A stretch of 64,000 nucleotides of DNA from Clostridia bacterium (GCA_900755895.1 CAAEIG010000125.1:1-64000), one strand, 5' to 3'. Positions 23,849 to 32,983 are shown, counted from the stretch's first letter. Notes: generated by a model from the letters alone, not told the origin. Translations and numbers: made by a program.

Positions 23849-25843
23849 TCAGTCGGCAGTTGTTTCTACAATGTTGTAATAGGTTCTGGCAGTGAATCCG
23901 TAGATGACCAGATAGGCCAGCGCAAACACAACCACACAGCCCAGAGTGGACAGTAAGATGATGGAAACATCGGCCAATCCCATAATCAGCAGGATCTTTT
24001 GGAGCATGGGGAAGGCGAAGGCCAAGTGTATCACTGCGGTGAGCAGGGGCAGGAAGAACACCAGCAGGATCTGGCTGTGGATGCTTCGCTTTACCTCCCG
24101 GTGGCTCATGCCCACCTTTTGCATGATGGAGAACCGCTTGGCGTCCTCATAGCCTTCTGACACCTGCTTGTAGTAGATAATCAGTGCCGTACCCAGCAGG
24201 AACAGCACACCCAGGAACATGCCCAGGAAGAACAATCCACCGTACAGGCTCATGAAGTCCTCACGAGAGGTGGCGCTGTCCTCCATCCACAGGGATTCGT
24301 AGGACACCCCTTGGCCAGAGAATTCCCGGTTCCCCAGAGCCTCCGCCAGAGCCGAGATGTCCTGTGACCTGCTACCGGCAACGTCGAAATCATAGGAATA
24401 GGTGGGGATGGTGTAGCTGCCGCTGGGAGCCAAAATACGCTCCATGGCGGAGACGTCCTTCACCACCAGATAGTATTCCTCGTAGACTTGAGCCATGGTA
24501 GATCCGTCAGGGAATTGGTAGTCAGACGAAACAATGGTGAATTCCACGCCGTCGATGGACAGGGAATTCTCTTTCGGGAAGGTGCCTCTGGGATCGAACA
24601 GGATCGCTTGATCGTCCTTGAGTTCTACGCTCTCACCAGAGAAGCGCTCAAATTCCTCTTGGGTGAATATTTGCATCACCGCGTATGTGTTGGAATAGAT
24701 TTGGCCGTTGGAGAAGAAAGTGTTGCCGTTGCGAGCCAGAGTGATGCTCCAGCCTTCCCAGTCAATGACGTTCTCGATGGTGAGCCCAAGAGCGTCGGTT
24801 TCTTCCGCTACGGCGGTACGGATCATGTTCTTGGCGTCCTCGTTGGCTCCCCGGGCGGTCACCAAAATATTCCGGGGATACCGGGTGCGCATCAGTTCAT
24901 CCATGGAGGTGTACAGGGAGAAGGTGGTGGAAACCGTCACCAGCAGAGCGGTGAACAGCACGCAGATGGAGGCCAGCCCCGCAGCGTTCTGCTTCATGCG
25001 GAACAGCATGCCGGAGATGGCGGTGAAGTGGTTGGTCTTGTAGTAGAAGTTTTTATTCTTCTTCAGCAGTTTCAGCAGTGCAGTGATGCCGGTGATGAAT
25101 AGCAGGTAGGTACCCAGGATCACCAAAATGACAGCAACGAAGAAGAACAGCATGGCTTGCAGGGGATCCTGGATGGTCACGGCCATGTAATACCCCGCTC
25201 CCAAAAGCAGCGCGCCAAGCACAGCCAGAATCCAGTGAGCTTTGGGCTCCCGTTCCCCTTGTTCGCCGCCGTGAAGCAGCTCGATGGGTTTAGAGAGCTT
25301 GACCTGCAGCAGGTTGTAGCACAGGGTTAGCAGGAAGATGCACCCAAACAGAATCAGAGTGGCAGTGACAGCAGAGGGGGGAATCAAAAATGCAATGGGC
25401 ACTGTGGTTCCCAGGACCAGGCCCAGCACCCAGAACATGGCTCTGGAAAACAGGACCCCCAGCCCCAGGCCCAAGACCATGGAAACCAGAGCGGTTATCA
25501 GTGTTTCCCGGAACATGAGGTTTGCAATGTGACGTTTTTCCATGCCTAGGATGTTATAAAGACCCAACTCCTTTTTTCGGCGCTTGATGATGAAGCTGTT
25601 GGTGTAAAACAGAAACAGTACGGCAAAGAGGCCGATGACAAACTGTCCCAGGCTCAGCATGGAGGCTACCGAGGTGCCGCCGTACATGGCTTCCTGATCG
25701 ATACCGCTGACCAGGGCGCAGATGGTGTAGAACATGAGGATGATCCCCGTGGAGGAGAGCAGATAGGGCAGATAGACCCTGCGATTGTTCTTTAGATTGG
25801 TGAAAGCCAGCTTCCAATAGAAGCCCATGCTACGCTTACCCAT
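23849..25843 (-). CDS. ABC exporter permease, BceB/FtsX type
   Basis: A 664-residue permease with FtsX-like cores at both ends and about ten predicted membrane helices. Four lie in residues 15-200, four more follow to about 330, then a large extracellular domain of about 200 residues, and three helices at the C terminus. This layout is that of BceB-type permeases, which with their ATPase remove or sense peptide antibiotics that bind cell-wall precursors. The start ATG 25843 overlaps the ATPase stop by 8 bases. An upstream in-frame start at 25888 lies inside the ATPase gene. Unlike typical bceAB loci, no histidine kinase or response regulator is adjacent. Confidence 0.85.
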   Translation of the reverse strand: MGKRSMGFYWKLAFTNLKNNRRVYLPYLLSSTGIILMFYTICALVSGIDQEAMYGGTSVASMLSLGQFVIGLFAVLFLFYTNSFIIKRRKKELGLYNILGMEKRHIANLMFRETLITALVSMVLGLGLGVLFSRAMFWVLGLVLGTTVPIAFLIPPSAVTATLILFGCIFLLTLCYNLLQVKLSKPIELLHGGEQGEREPKAHWILAVLGALLLGAGYYMAVTIQDPLQAMLFFFVAVILVILGTYLLFITGITALLKLLKKNKNFYYKTNHFTAISGMLFRMKQNAAGLASICVLFTALLVTVSTTFSLYTSMDELMRTRYPRNILVTARGANEDAKNMIRTAVAEETDALGLTIENVIDWEGWSITLARNGNTFFSNGQIYSNTYAVMQIFTQEEFERFSGESVELKDDQAILFDPRGTFPKENSLSIDGVEFTIVSSDYQFPDGSTMAQVYEEYYLVVKDVSAMERILAPSGSYTIPTYSYDFDVAGSRSQDISALAEALGNREFSGQGVSYESLWMEDSATSREDFMSLYGGLFFLGMFLGVLFLLGTALIIYYKQVSEGYEDAKRFSIMQKVGMSHREVKRSIHSQILLVFFLPLLTAVIHLAFAFPMLQKILLIMGLADVSIILLSTLGCVVVFALAYLVIYGFTARTYYNIVETTAD

Positions 25844-26618
25844 GGACGGCCACACTCCTTTCACGGCCGCCGGCAGCCAGCTGTGCAAGGGTCTGGGAGA
25901 CAGCCTGATAGAGGTCGTCGTCGGACATGGACCCCCGATAGATCTGGTGGAACACCTGACCGTCCTTGATGAACAAGACCCGTCCCGCCCGGCAAGCAGC
26001 CTGGAGGGAGTGGGTCACCATGAGGATGGTCTGACCGTCCCGGTTGATGTCCGAGAAAATGTCCATGATCTGCCCGGCAGAGCGAGAATCCAGAGCGCCG
26101 GTGGGCTCATCGGCCAGGATCAGCTGGGGCTGGGTGATGATGGCCCGGGCAATGGCAGCACGCTGTTTCTGGCCGCCGGAGACCTCAAAGGGGAATTTCT
26201 TCAGCAGTTCCCAAATCCCCAGCCGGTGGGCGATGGGGTCCAGGCGCTGTTTGATTTCGTCGTACTTTTTTCCTGCCAGCACCATGGGCAGGAAGATGTT
26301 GTCCTGAATGGAGAAGGTGTCCAGCAGGTTGAAATCCTGGAACACAAAGCCCAGATTATCCCGCCGGAAGGCTGAGATCTCCTTTTCATTGAGGGTGACG
26401 ATGTCCCGCATATTCAAAAACACTTGACCGCTGGTGGGTTTATCCAGACCTGCCAGGATATTCAGAAGGGTGGTCTTGCCGGATCCGGACTCGCCCATGA
26501 TCGCTACGAACTCGCCCTCTTCCACATCGAAGTTCACCCCGTTCAACGCCTGGACTTTGGCCCCGCCCAGCCGGGTGGTGTAGACCTTTTTCAAATCGTT
26601 CACATGTAAAAGCGCCAT
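25836..26618 (-). CDS. ABC exporter ATPase, BceA type
   Basis: A 260-residue nucleotide-binding subunit with Walker A GESGSGKTTLLN (about residue 39), Q-loop VFQDFNLLD, signature SGGQKQRAAIARAI, Walker B LILADEPTGALD and switch His in MVTHSL. Closest in build to MacB/BceA ATPases that partner FtsX-like permeases. First gene of a leftward operon: ATPase, permease, small membrane protein. The start ATG has GGAGAGG about 8 bases upstream on the minus strand. Three evenly spaced direct repeats lie upstream. Confidence 0.93.
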   Translation of the reverse strand: MALLHVNDLKKVYTTRLGGAKVQALNGVNFDVEEGEFVAIMGESGSGKTTLLNILAGLDKPTSGQVFLNMRDIVTLNEKEISAFRRDNLGFVFQDFNLLDTFSIQDNIFLPMVLAGKKYDEIKQRLDPIAHRLGIWELLKKFPFEVSGGQKQRAAIARAIITQPQLILADEPTGALDSRSAGQIMDIFSDINRDGQTILMVTHSLQAACRAGRVLFIKDGQVFHQIYRGSMSDDDLYQAVSQTLAQLAAGGRERSVAVHG

Positions 26619-26675
26619 AAAAACCTCTCCTTTTTCCGCGTTGTGAAAACGCCTCTCGTATCTCTTTCGGGAAAA

Positions 26676-26740
26676 AGTATAGAGTTCAAATCTTACAGGT
26701 TTTATAAGAGCGCCTTACAAAATGGGGAACGAAACCTTAC
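26676..26740 (-). promoter_or_regulatory. Promoter and three 22-bp spaced CTTAC boxes before the exporter operon
   Basis: On the minus strand a TATACT -10 lies at 26681-26676. No good -35 is present 17 bases upstream. Instead CTTAC (plus-strand reading) recurs at 26692, 26714 and 26736, exactly 22 bases apart, i.e. about two helical turns. Two of the boxes are followed by a GGTTTT motif and AAGAG. A weak -35 with phased direct repeats suggests activation by a response regulator-like protein. The activator is inferred; none is encoded nearby. Confidence 0.6.
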
Positions 26741-26760
26741 GGTTTTGAAAGAGGGTGCAA

Positions 26761-26786
26761 AAAAAGAGGGCCGAAGCCCTCTTTTT
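26761..26786. terminator. Terminator of the HAD hydrolase gene
   Basis: AGAGGGC (26765-26771) pairs with GCCCTCT (26776-26782) across CGAA, with five A on the left and five T on the right. On the minus strand the loop reads TTCG. It ends the leftward HAD transcript before the exporter promoter. Confidence 0.9.
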
Positions 26787-26816
26787 AAAAAGCATTTTTC
26801 CACTTGTCCACCAGGG

Positions 26817-27515
26817 TTAAGGGAGCAGCAGCGTGCGGATGGCGTCAAACTCCTCCGCCCGATAGGTCACCGTCAGCCCCTCCGGAACCGGCTGGGATAG
26901 GGGGGCATACCACAGGGAGTCCAACCCGGCGTTCTGAGCTCCCTGCATGTCCGAGGTGAGGGAGTCTCCAATGAGCAGCGCCTGTTCTCGCTGAAAGTCC
27001 GGGATGCGGGCAAAGACATAGTCAAAATAGGCCTTGTCCGGCTTGGCAGCCCCGGCTGCTTCCGAGACAAAAAAGTCCTTCACATACTCCAGCAGGCCTG
27101 AGCGTTCCAGCCGTGTTTTCTGGCTGGCCGCATTGCCGTTGGTGACAATGTACAGGGCATAGCGGTGGGAGAGGTCCCGCACCAGCTCCAGTGCTCCGGG
27201 CAGCAGCGCGCCTCCCTGACCCAGGTTTTCAAAATAGATGCGATTGATCTCCGCCGGGTCCCCGGTGAGGTCAGCTTCTGTCATAAAGTCCCGAAAGCGG
27301 CCTTCAAAGAGCTGGGGCTTGGTGCACTCTCTCCGCTCAAATTTGGCCCACCAACGGTTGTTGCAGACCTCATAGCACTCCAACATCGCCGGGGAGTATT
27401 CCCTCTGTCTGCCAAAGCAGGTGAGATAGGTGGCTTGAAAGGCGTGGAGCATATCCGCGTCGAAGTCCAGCAGAGTCTTGTCCGCGTCAAACAGGAGGAA
27501 ACGATAGGTTTTCAC
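26817..27515 (-). CDS. HAD-superfamily hydrolase, YjjG/YfnB-like
   Basis: A 232-residue haloacid-dehalogenase-like phosphatase. Motif I is FDADKTLLDFD with catalytic Asp10 and Asp12, motif II IVTNGN, motif III Lys in AAKPDKAYFDY and motif IV GDSLTSDMQGA. The size and the DADKT variant resemble YjjG-type pyrimidine nucleotidases, but substrate prediction is weak. The start is GTG 27515, with AAAGGAGA 7 bases upstream; an ATG at 27593 is in frame but has no ribosome site. It has its own promoter and terminator, so it is a single-gene unit. Confidence 0.88.
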   Translation of the reverse strand: MKTYRFLLFDADKTLLDFDADMLHAFQATYLTCFGRQREYSPAMLECYEVCNNRWWAKFERRECTKPQLFEGRFRDFMTEADLTGDPAEINRIYFENLGQGGALLPGALELVRDLSHRYALYIVTNGNAASQKTRLERSGLLEYVKDFFVSEAAGAAKPDKAYFDYVFARIPDFQREQALLIGDSLTSDMQGAQNAGLDSLWYAPLSQPVPEGLTVTYRAEEFDAIRTLLLP

Positions 27516-27581
27516 AGCAAGTCTCCTTTCCCTGACATACGGTCCCCCAGGGTCCGCATAGGATGTGATAAGTTTTCTTTG

Positions 27582-27610
27582 ATGATATCCCAAAGGGCTG
27601 CCGCTGTCAA
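27582..27610 (-). promoter_or_regulatory. Promoter of the HAD hydrolase gene
   Basis: Minus strand: TTGACA at 27610-27605 and TATCAT at 27587-27582 with a 17-base spacer. It lies in the divergent gap with the GH10-like gene and gives a leader of about 60 bases. Confidence 0.8.
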
Positions 27611-27639
27611 GAATCCTGCGGCGCTGGAAAGGACGGACT

Positions 27640-28869
27640 ATGCGAAAATTGTGCGTGCGAAAATATTCCTATCTCATTTTATGGATGGGCCTGTTGGCTG
27701 CTGTGGCGGGGGTGTGGTTCTTTGGCGGGCAAAGCGGGGATCCTCTTCCTCCCACTCAGGAGACATCCCAGCCATCCGTTACCCCAACGACCCAAGCCGG
27801 GCAGGAGGAGGATACCCTGGTGGGGGTATGGGTGCCCTATTTTTCCCTGTCCACCGGGGAGGGTACCCAACAGGCTTTTGAGGAGAACTATCGGAAGATC
27901 GCCGATACCGCCTTGGAAAAAGGTGTCAACGCCATGTTTGTCCATGTGCGGCCCTTTTCCGATTCCCTCTATCCCTCTCAGTACTATCCTTGGTCCCACA
28001 TTCTCACGGGCACCCAGGGCCAGGACCCTGGGTTTGACCCCTTGCAGTTTATGATCGACTACACCCACAGCTTGGGGATGGAATTCCACGCCTGGATCAA
28101 CCCTCTGCGGATCAAGACCTCTGAGACACCGGCCACTCTGGCAGAGAACAATCCCTATTACACCTTGAGCGCCCAGTCCCCGGACTACCTGATGGAGTGG
28201 GAGGGCGGGGTGTATCTGAATCCGGCGTATCCCGCGGTCCGGTCCCTGATTGCCAACGGCGCGGCGGAAATTGCAGCCAACTACGACGTGGACGGCATCC
28301 ACTTTGACGACTATTTTTATCCCGCAGAGGATCCTTCTCTGGACAGCTCCGCCTATGACGTCTATGTCCAGTCGGTGGAGGAGCCCCTGCCCCTGTTAGA
28401 GTGGCGAATGGCCAATATCAACGCCATGGTGGCCCAGGTCTACAGCGCCATTAAGAGCGAAAAGCCGGAAGTGGTGTTTGGCATCTCCCCCCAGGGGAAC
28501 ATTCAAAATGATGAGGCCATGGGTGCCGATGTGGAGACCTGGGCTGCCGTGCCGGGATACGTGGACTATTTGGCGCCCCAGCTGTACTTCAGCTTTGAAA
28601 ACGAAGCCCTGGGCTATCAGGAAGCCCTGGAGGAGTGGGCGGCTCTACTCCGGCACGAGGGATTGGAGCTCTACGCCGGATTGGCGTTGTACAAGGCGGG
28701 TACGGATGCGGACAACGGCACTTGGCTTGGCAGGGACAATATCATCGCACTGCAGGCGGAGGCCGCTTTGGCAGCCGGATACCAGGGGGTAATTTTGTAC
28801 TCTTCTGACTATCTTGACGCCCAGCAGACGGCAAAAGAGATGCAAAACGCCATGGCTGTGTTGGAATGA
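27640..28869 (+). CDS. Secreted GH10-like (GHL10/DUF187) glycosyl hydrolase-like protein
   Basis: A 409-residue protein with an N-terminal membrane anchor or signal segment (about 10-29, YLILWMGLLAAVAGVWFF), a Pro/Thr/Gln-rich linker (30-58) and a DUF187/GHL10 barrel (about 60-400). Family features: GVWVPYF, NAMFVHVRPFSDSLYPS, AWINPLRIK and DGIHFDDYFYP. Members are outer-surface proteins proposed to cleave glycan or peptidoglycan-related substrates; activity is rarely shown. Start ATG 27640 has GGAAAGGA upstream. The gene is alone, divergent from the HAD gene, and no clear promoter was seen on this strand. Confidence 0.82.
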   Translation: MRKLCVRKYSYLILWMGLLAAVAGVWFFGGQSGDPLPPTQETSQPSVTPTTQAGQEEDTLVGVWVPYFSLSTGEGTQQAFEENYRKIADTALEKGVNAMFVHVRPFSDSLYPSQYYPWSHILTGTQGQDPGFDPLQFMIDYTHSLGMEFHAWINPLRIKTSETPATLAENNPYYTLSAQSPDYLMEWEGGVYLNPAYPAVRSLIANGAAEIAANYDVDGIHFDDYFYPAEDPSLDSSAYDVYVQSVEEPLPLLEWRMANINAMVAQVYSAIKSEKPEVVFGISPQGNIQNDEAMGADVETWAAVPGYVDYLAPQLYFSFENEALGYQEALEEWAALLRHEGLELYAGLALYKAGTDADNGTWLGRDNIIALQAEAALAAGYQGVILYSSDYLDAQQTAKEMQNAMAVLE

Positions 28870-28879
28870 CGGTTTTGTG

Positions 28880-28909
28880 TTGACTTATGACGATTTAAAG
28901 TGCTATAAT
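28880..28909 (+). promoter_or_regulatory. Promoter of the XRE-cupin / acyl-CoA ligase pair
   Basis: TTGACT at 28880-28885 and TATAAT at 28904-28909, spacer 18. It begins 11 bases after the upstream stop and leaves a 45-base leader containing AAAAGGAG before the ATG at 28962. Confidence 0.8.
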
Positions 28910-28961
28910 GTGAAAATTAACAGAACCAATTGGAATTTTAAAAGAAAAGGAGTCGGGTGAA

Positions 28962-29510
28962 ATGTGCGAAATCAATGAGATTGGCTCGCGTCTTCGAGAA
29001 CTGCGGGAAGCCAGCGACTACACAGTAGAGCGTCTGGCAGCGGAATTGCGGGTAGATCCGGAAGTATACCGGAACTACGAACAGGACGGGAAGGACATTC
29101 CCATCAGCCTCATCTATGAAGTAGCCAACAAATTTGGGGTGGACTTCGCCGAGATCGTAACAGGTGCCCCCTCCCGGTTAGATACCTATCATATCGTAAA
29201 GCGGGGTCAAGGCCGCGTGGTGAACCGGAACCCGGAGTATCATTTTGAGGATCTGGCATACCGGTATGCAGATAAGATCATGCAGCCCTTGCTGGTTACG
29301 CTGGAGCCCACGGATGCTCCGGCGAAACTGATCACCCATTCGGGGCAGGAGTTCAACATGGTGCTGGAGGGCACGGTGATTGTGGTGATTGGGGATAAGG
29401 AATTCTCCCTGACCGCTGGGGATTCCATTTACTTCAATCCCACCATTCCTCACGGACAGCGGTGCGGCGGGCAGGAGAAGGCTCGTTTTGTCACAGTGAT
29501 CGCGGAGTAA
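28962..29510 (+). CDS. XRE-family regulator with C-terminal cupin
   Basis: A 182-residue protein: helix-turn-helix of the XRE type (about residues 7-60, SRLRELREASDYTVERLA) and a cupin_2 barrel (about 105-180, HSGQEFNMVLEGTVIVVIG and GDSIYFNPTIPHG). Such proteins bind DNA through the HTH and a small ligand in the cupin. It is followed 49 bases later by an AMP-forming acyl-CoA ligase and shares its promoter. The likely job is control of the pair in response to a carboxylic acid or its CoA ester; this is inferred from context only. Confidence 0.88.
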   Translation: MCEINEIGSRLRELREASDYTVERLAAELRVDPEVYRNYEQDGKDIPISLIYEVANKFGVDFAEIVTGAPSRLDTYHIVKRGQGRVVNRNPEYHFEDLAYRYADKIMQPLLVTLEPTDAPAKLITHSGQEFNMVLEGTVIVVIGDKEFSLTAGDSIYFNPTIPHGQRCGGQEKARFVTVIAE

Positions 29511-29559
29511 GGGACGCCGGGCGGACCGGAAATGAGAAAAGAAAGGAAGTTGAACCCCC

Positions 29560-31230
29560 ATGGACATGTTGTTGAAGAAATTCCTCCCCCGGATCGAGTT
29601 CGATTCCTACGAGGATTTTAAAGCCAATTATAAAGTGAATGTGCCGGAAGATTTTAATTTCGGCTTTGACGTGGTGGACGCCTGGGCGGACGCCGAGCCT
29701 GAAAAGAAGGCCCTGGTCTGGTGTGACGAAGAGGATGATGAGAAGGTGTTCACCTTCACGGATATCAAGCGGCTGTCCAATAAAGCAGCCAACTTTTTCA
29801 AGAGTTTGGGCGTGAAGAAGGGCTCCGTGGTGATGTTGATTCTCCGCCGCCGGTGGGAGTATTGGATCTGCGCCACAGCTCTCCACAAGATCGGCGCGGT
29901 GCTGATCCCCGGCACCCTTCAGCTGACCAAGAAGGACATTGTTTATCGTGGCAACGCCGCTAAGGTCTGCGCCGTGGTGTGCGTCAATGATCCCTTTGTC
30001 ATTCAGCAGGTGGAGGCCGCCGAAAAGGATATCCCCACTCTGAAAAACAAGGTGATGGTGGTGGAGCGCCGGGAGGGCTGGCTGGATCTCAACGAGGAGC
30101 TGGAAAAGTTCTCTGATGAGTTCCCCCGTCCCACAGGGGAGGAGGCCACTCGCTGGGACGATACCATGCTGGTGTACTTCACCTCCGGCACCACGGGCAT
30201 GCCCAAAATGGTGCGGCACAATTTCTCCTATCCCTTGGGCCATATCGTCACCGCCAAGTATTGGCAGCAGGTGGAGGAAAATAAGCTGCACATGAGCGTG
30301 TCCGACTCCGGCTGGGCCAAGTTTGGCTGGGGCAAGATCTACGGTCAGTGGGTCTGCGGCGCGGTGATCTTCTGCTATGACATGGAGGCCAAGTTTAATC
30401 CCCGCCACCTGCTGGAGCACCTGGAAAAGTACAAGGTGACCACCTTCTGTGCACCGCCCACCATGTTCCGGTTTATGCTCCAGGAGGACGTGACCAAGTT
30501 TGACTTGTCCAGCATCCACCACTGCTGTATTGCCGGCGAGCCTCTGAACCCGGAGGTCTACAAGAAGTGGCTGGATCTCACCGGTTTGAAGTTGTACGAG
30601 GGCTTTGGCCAGTCGGAGAGCTCTGTGATGCTGGCAAACTTCCAGTGGTTCGAGCCCATTCCCGGTTCCACGGGTAAGCCGTCCCCCCTGTATGATATTC
30701 AGTTGGTTGACAGCGAAGGCAATGTGTGTGAGGACGGTGAAGAGGGCACCATCGCTGTGATGGGCGTCAAGGAGCATCCTCCCGTGGGCCTGTTTACCGG
30801 CTACTACTTAAACGAGGAGATGACCCAGGAGAAGCTGGGCGGCGCCTATTACGACACCGGCGATGTGGCCTGGCGTGACAGCAACGGATACTTCTGGTTC
30901 GTGGGCCGCAACGACGACGTGATCAAGTGTTCCGGCTACCGCATCGGGCCCTTTGAGGTGGAGAGCGCTCTGCTGGAGCATCCTGCGGTGGTGGAGTGCG
31001 CCATCACCGGCGCCCCCGATCCCATCCGCGGCCAGGTGGTGAAAGCTACCGTTGTGCTGGCCAAGGGGTATGAGGGTACCCCCGAGCTGACCAAGGAGCT
31101 GCAGAACCACGTGAAAAAGGCCACTGCGCCCTATAAATATCCCCGCGTGATTGAGTACGTGAAGGAGCTGCCCAAGACCATTGGCGGCAAGATCAAGCGG
31201 GCGGAGATTCGCAAAGCGGACGAAGCGTAA
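29560..31230 (+). CDS. AMP-forming acyl-CoA synthetase
   Basis: A 556-residue ANL-superfamily ligase: P-loop-like motif YFTSGTTGMPKM (about 205-216), adenylate-binding EGFGQSESS, DTGDVAWRD and hinge region GRNDDVIKCSGYRIGPFEVE, and the C-terminal catalytic Lys in GGKIKRAEIR. It activates a carboxylic acid as acyl-AMP and transfers it to CoA. Overall it resembles medium-chain or short-chain acyl-CoA synthetases more than acetyl-CoA synthetase Acs (about 650 residues). Substrate is unknown. Start ATG 29560 has GAAAGGAAG upstream. It is the second gene of a unit led by an XRE-cupin regulator and ends at a strong terminator. Confidence 0.88.
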   Translation: MDMLLKKFLPRIEFDSYEDFKANYKVNVPEDFNFGFDVVDAWADAEPEKKALVWCDEEDDEKVFTFTDIKRLSNKAANFFKSLGVKKGSVVMLILRRRWEYWICATALHKIGAVLIPGTLQLTKKDIVYRGNAAKVCAVVCVNDPFVIQQVEAAEKDIPTLKNKVMVVERREGWLDLNEELEKFSDEFPRPTGEEATRWDDTMLVYFTSGTTGMPKMVRHNFSYPLGHIVTAKYWQQVEENKLHMSVSDSGWAKFGWGKIYGQWVCGAVIFCYDMEAKFNPRHLLEHLEKYKVTTFCAPPTMFRFMLQEDVTKFDLSSIHHCCIAGEPLNPEVYKKWLDLTGLKLYEGFGQSESSVMLANFQWFEPIPGSTGKPSPLYDIQLVDSEGNVCEDGEEGTIAVMGVKEHPPVGLFTGYYLNEEMTQEKLGGAYYDTGDVAWRDSNGYFWFVGRNDDVIKCSGYRIGPFEVESALLEHPAVVECAITGAPDPIRGQVVKATVVLAKGYEGTPELTKELQNHVKKATAPYKYPRVIEYVKELPKTIGGKIKRAEIRKADEA

Positions 31231-31279
31231 CATCCAGCGAAGGTTGTCAAAGCCAGAGGGCTTTGGGAGATCTAGCTGT

Positions 31280-31314
31280 AAAAAAGGACACCGGTGTGAG
31301 CCGGTGTCCTTTTT
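31280..31314. terminator. Bidirectional terminator between converging genes
   Basis: AGGACACCGG (31285-31294) / CCGGTGTCCT (31301-31310), loop TGTGAG, A run on the left and T run on the right. It can serve the acyl-CoA ligase gene (plus) and the leftward membrane protein gene (minus). Confidence 0.93.
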
Positions 31315-31339
31315 GTGTGCTGCCACTGGTTTGGAGGTT

Positions 31340-32842
31340 TTACTTGTCCCTTGCCACCACAGAGTTTTTTTCGTAGAACGTGGCAACCCGTTGATTCACG
31401 GGGTTTCCCGGGTCCTCCGAAAGCACGGGCACAGAGGTGGGCAGCAGCAGCTCAGGGCGGTAGGTGATGGAGTCCACTACCACATCCGTGGAAGAGGGGT
31501 CCTCCAATAGCTGGGCCTGAGCTTGCACTTGAGCGTCATAGCTTTGGGCCTCCCCTCGCCACAGGGAGAGGGCAGCACTGACCCCAGTGAGGGAGGTGAA
31601 GTTCGAAAGGCAAGCCACAGAAAGCCCAAAAGTTACCACCAACCCAGCCAACAGCGGGGAGGCGGCCAGTTTAGCGGCTTTCATCGCCTTCCACAGACCG
31701 GGTCTGTGGGTGAACCATCCGCACAGGTAAAAGGTGACTCCCGCTGCCAGCAGGCAAAAAGCGTAATAGTAGAGGTCCTCCATGCGGCCCGCACCGGTGC
31801 CTCCCATGGCGTAGATGGGCGGGGTGAGCAGCACTCCTAACAGGCAGACAGCGATACACACCGCACCAAAGGGCAGCGGAAACCGGAAGGAAAGCTTGGC
31901 CGCGTATTTGCAAAAGAGGGGGCAGAGGAAAAGCAGTGCCAGCAGGAAGGGGAGGGTGGTCCATTCTGTGATGTTGCGCACCGAGGCTCCCAGGGCCAGC
32001 ACAATGGCCTTGATGGCGCCGGGGCGGTTCTCAAAGTGAGCCTGGCGCACGCTGTTTCCAGGGGCCAGGATGCTGATGCCAAAAGCAGTGAGCTCCAGCA
32101 GGAGGAACAAAAGGGTTCCCAACTTGTGAGGAAGGTCCAGGGGTTTGCAAAAAGCAAAAAGAACCGCTGCAAAAAGCAGCACGCAGGACAGCAGCGCTGT
32201 GGGGTAGTTGCCGCCTCCCAGGAAGAAAGCCAGCACAGCGGTTCCCAGGGCGCAGGCCAAGGAGCGACCTTTGGCGGTTGTCCGCAGAAATTTGGACAGC
32301 AATGCCAGCATGCACAGCATAACCCCGTGGAAAAACGTATAGAAAAGAGCACCGTTGTACCAGAAAAACCCCTCAAAGGGATCGGGGGCAAAGTGGACCA
32401 TGAAAAAGCCTAAAGCACAGGAGGTTGTGACCCAAGCCCAATTGCTCATGGAGAGCCGGTGGACCAACAGTTCCCTGCAAAAGAAGAAAGTCCCAAAAAG
32501 CAGGGAGCCCAGCATGATATAGGGTGTGACGGCGTAGAATTCTTCCCCAAAGGCCGCTGGCTGCAGCGCCATGAGAAACACTGCCGAGAAGGTCCCCTGC
32601 CAGTCAAAATAGGTCTCTTTGGTCTCCCGTGCGGCGGCAGCCAAAACCTGCCAGAGGGAGCCTCCTTCCCGCACGGTTTGAGCAGCGTAAAGACCATAGC
32701 TGTAATCATCGGAACAGGGATGGTCATAGAACGCGATGATGAGAACCGGCAAAAGCGACAGGGCAAACAGCACGGTACAGCAGATTGCAATTCGCTTTTC
32801 CGTCAAGAGTTTGTCGAAACGATCCCACAGATTTTTCGTCAT
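31340..32842 (-). CDS. Polytopic membrane protein, DUF6056-like
   Basis: A 500-residue protein with about ten to twelve hydrophobic segments, the first at residues 19-40. A conserved SDDYSYG motif follows the first helix and a WYNGALFYTFFHG segment lies near residue 165. Acidic residues just after helix 1 plus this layout recall GT-C glycosyltransferases and the DUF6056 family of surface-polysaccharide or teichoic-acid-related membrane proteins. The C terminus (about 440-500) is a soluble domain. The reaction is unknown. It is a single-gene unit with its own promoter, divergent from the fucosidase. Confidence 0.65.
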   Translation of the reverse strand: MTKNLWDRFDKLLTEKRIAICCTVLFALSLLPVLIIAFYDHPCSDDYSYGLYAAQTVREGGSLWQVLAAAARETKETYFDWQGTFSAVFLMALQPAAFGEEFYAVTPYIMLGSLLFGTFFFCRELLVHRLSMSNWAWVTTSCALGFFMVHFAPDPFEGFFWYNGALFYTFFHGVMLCMLALLSKFLRTTAKGRSLACALGTAVLAFFLGGGNYPTALLSCVLLFAAVLFAFCKPLDLPHKLGTLLFLLLELTAFGISILAPGNSVRQAHFENRPGAIKAIVLALGASVRNITEWTTLPFLLALLFLCPLFCKYAAKLSFRFPLPFGAVCIAVCLLGVLLTPPIYAMGGTGAGRMEDLYYYAFCLLAAGVTFYLCGWFTHRPGLWKAMKAAKLAASPLLAGLVVTFGLSVACLSNFTSLTGVSAALSLWRGEAQSYDAQVQAQAQLLEDPSSTDVVVDSITYRPELLLPTSVPVLSEDPGNPVNQRVATFYEKNSVVARDK

Positions 32843-32880
32843 AAGCTTGGAAAGCCTCCTCCCATGGATCCTGTTGTTCC

Positions 32881-32909
32881 AGTATACCGGATTTTTCTTT
32901 CTCGCGCAA
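32881..32909 (-). promoter_or_regulatory. Promoter of the DUF6056-like gene
   Basis: Minus strand: TTGCGC at 32909-32904 and TATACT at 32886-32881, 17-base spacer, giving a leader of about 35 bases with GGGAGGAGG. Confidence 0.65.
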
Positions 32910-32983
32910 GGCGAGTACTTTTTTCAGGAATCTACGGGTATTTTTACGGCAGCTGACAAAGGTGGAATTTTTTTGTTTCTCAC

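Noticed and set aside
26424..26609. Small plus-strand frames over the exporter ATPase
   Set aside because: Antisense to clear Walker and signature motifs; no independent support.
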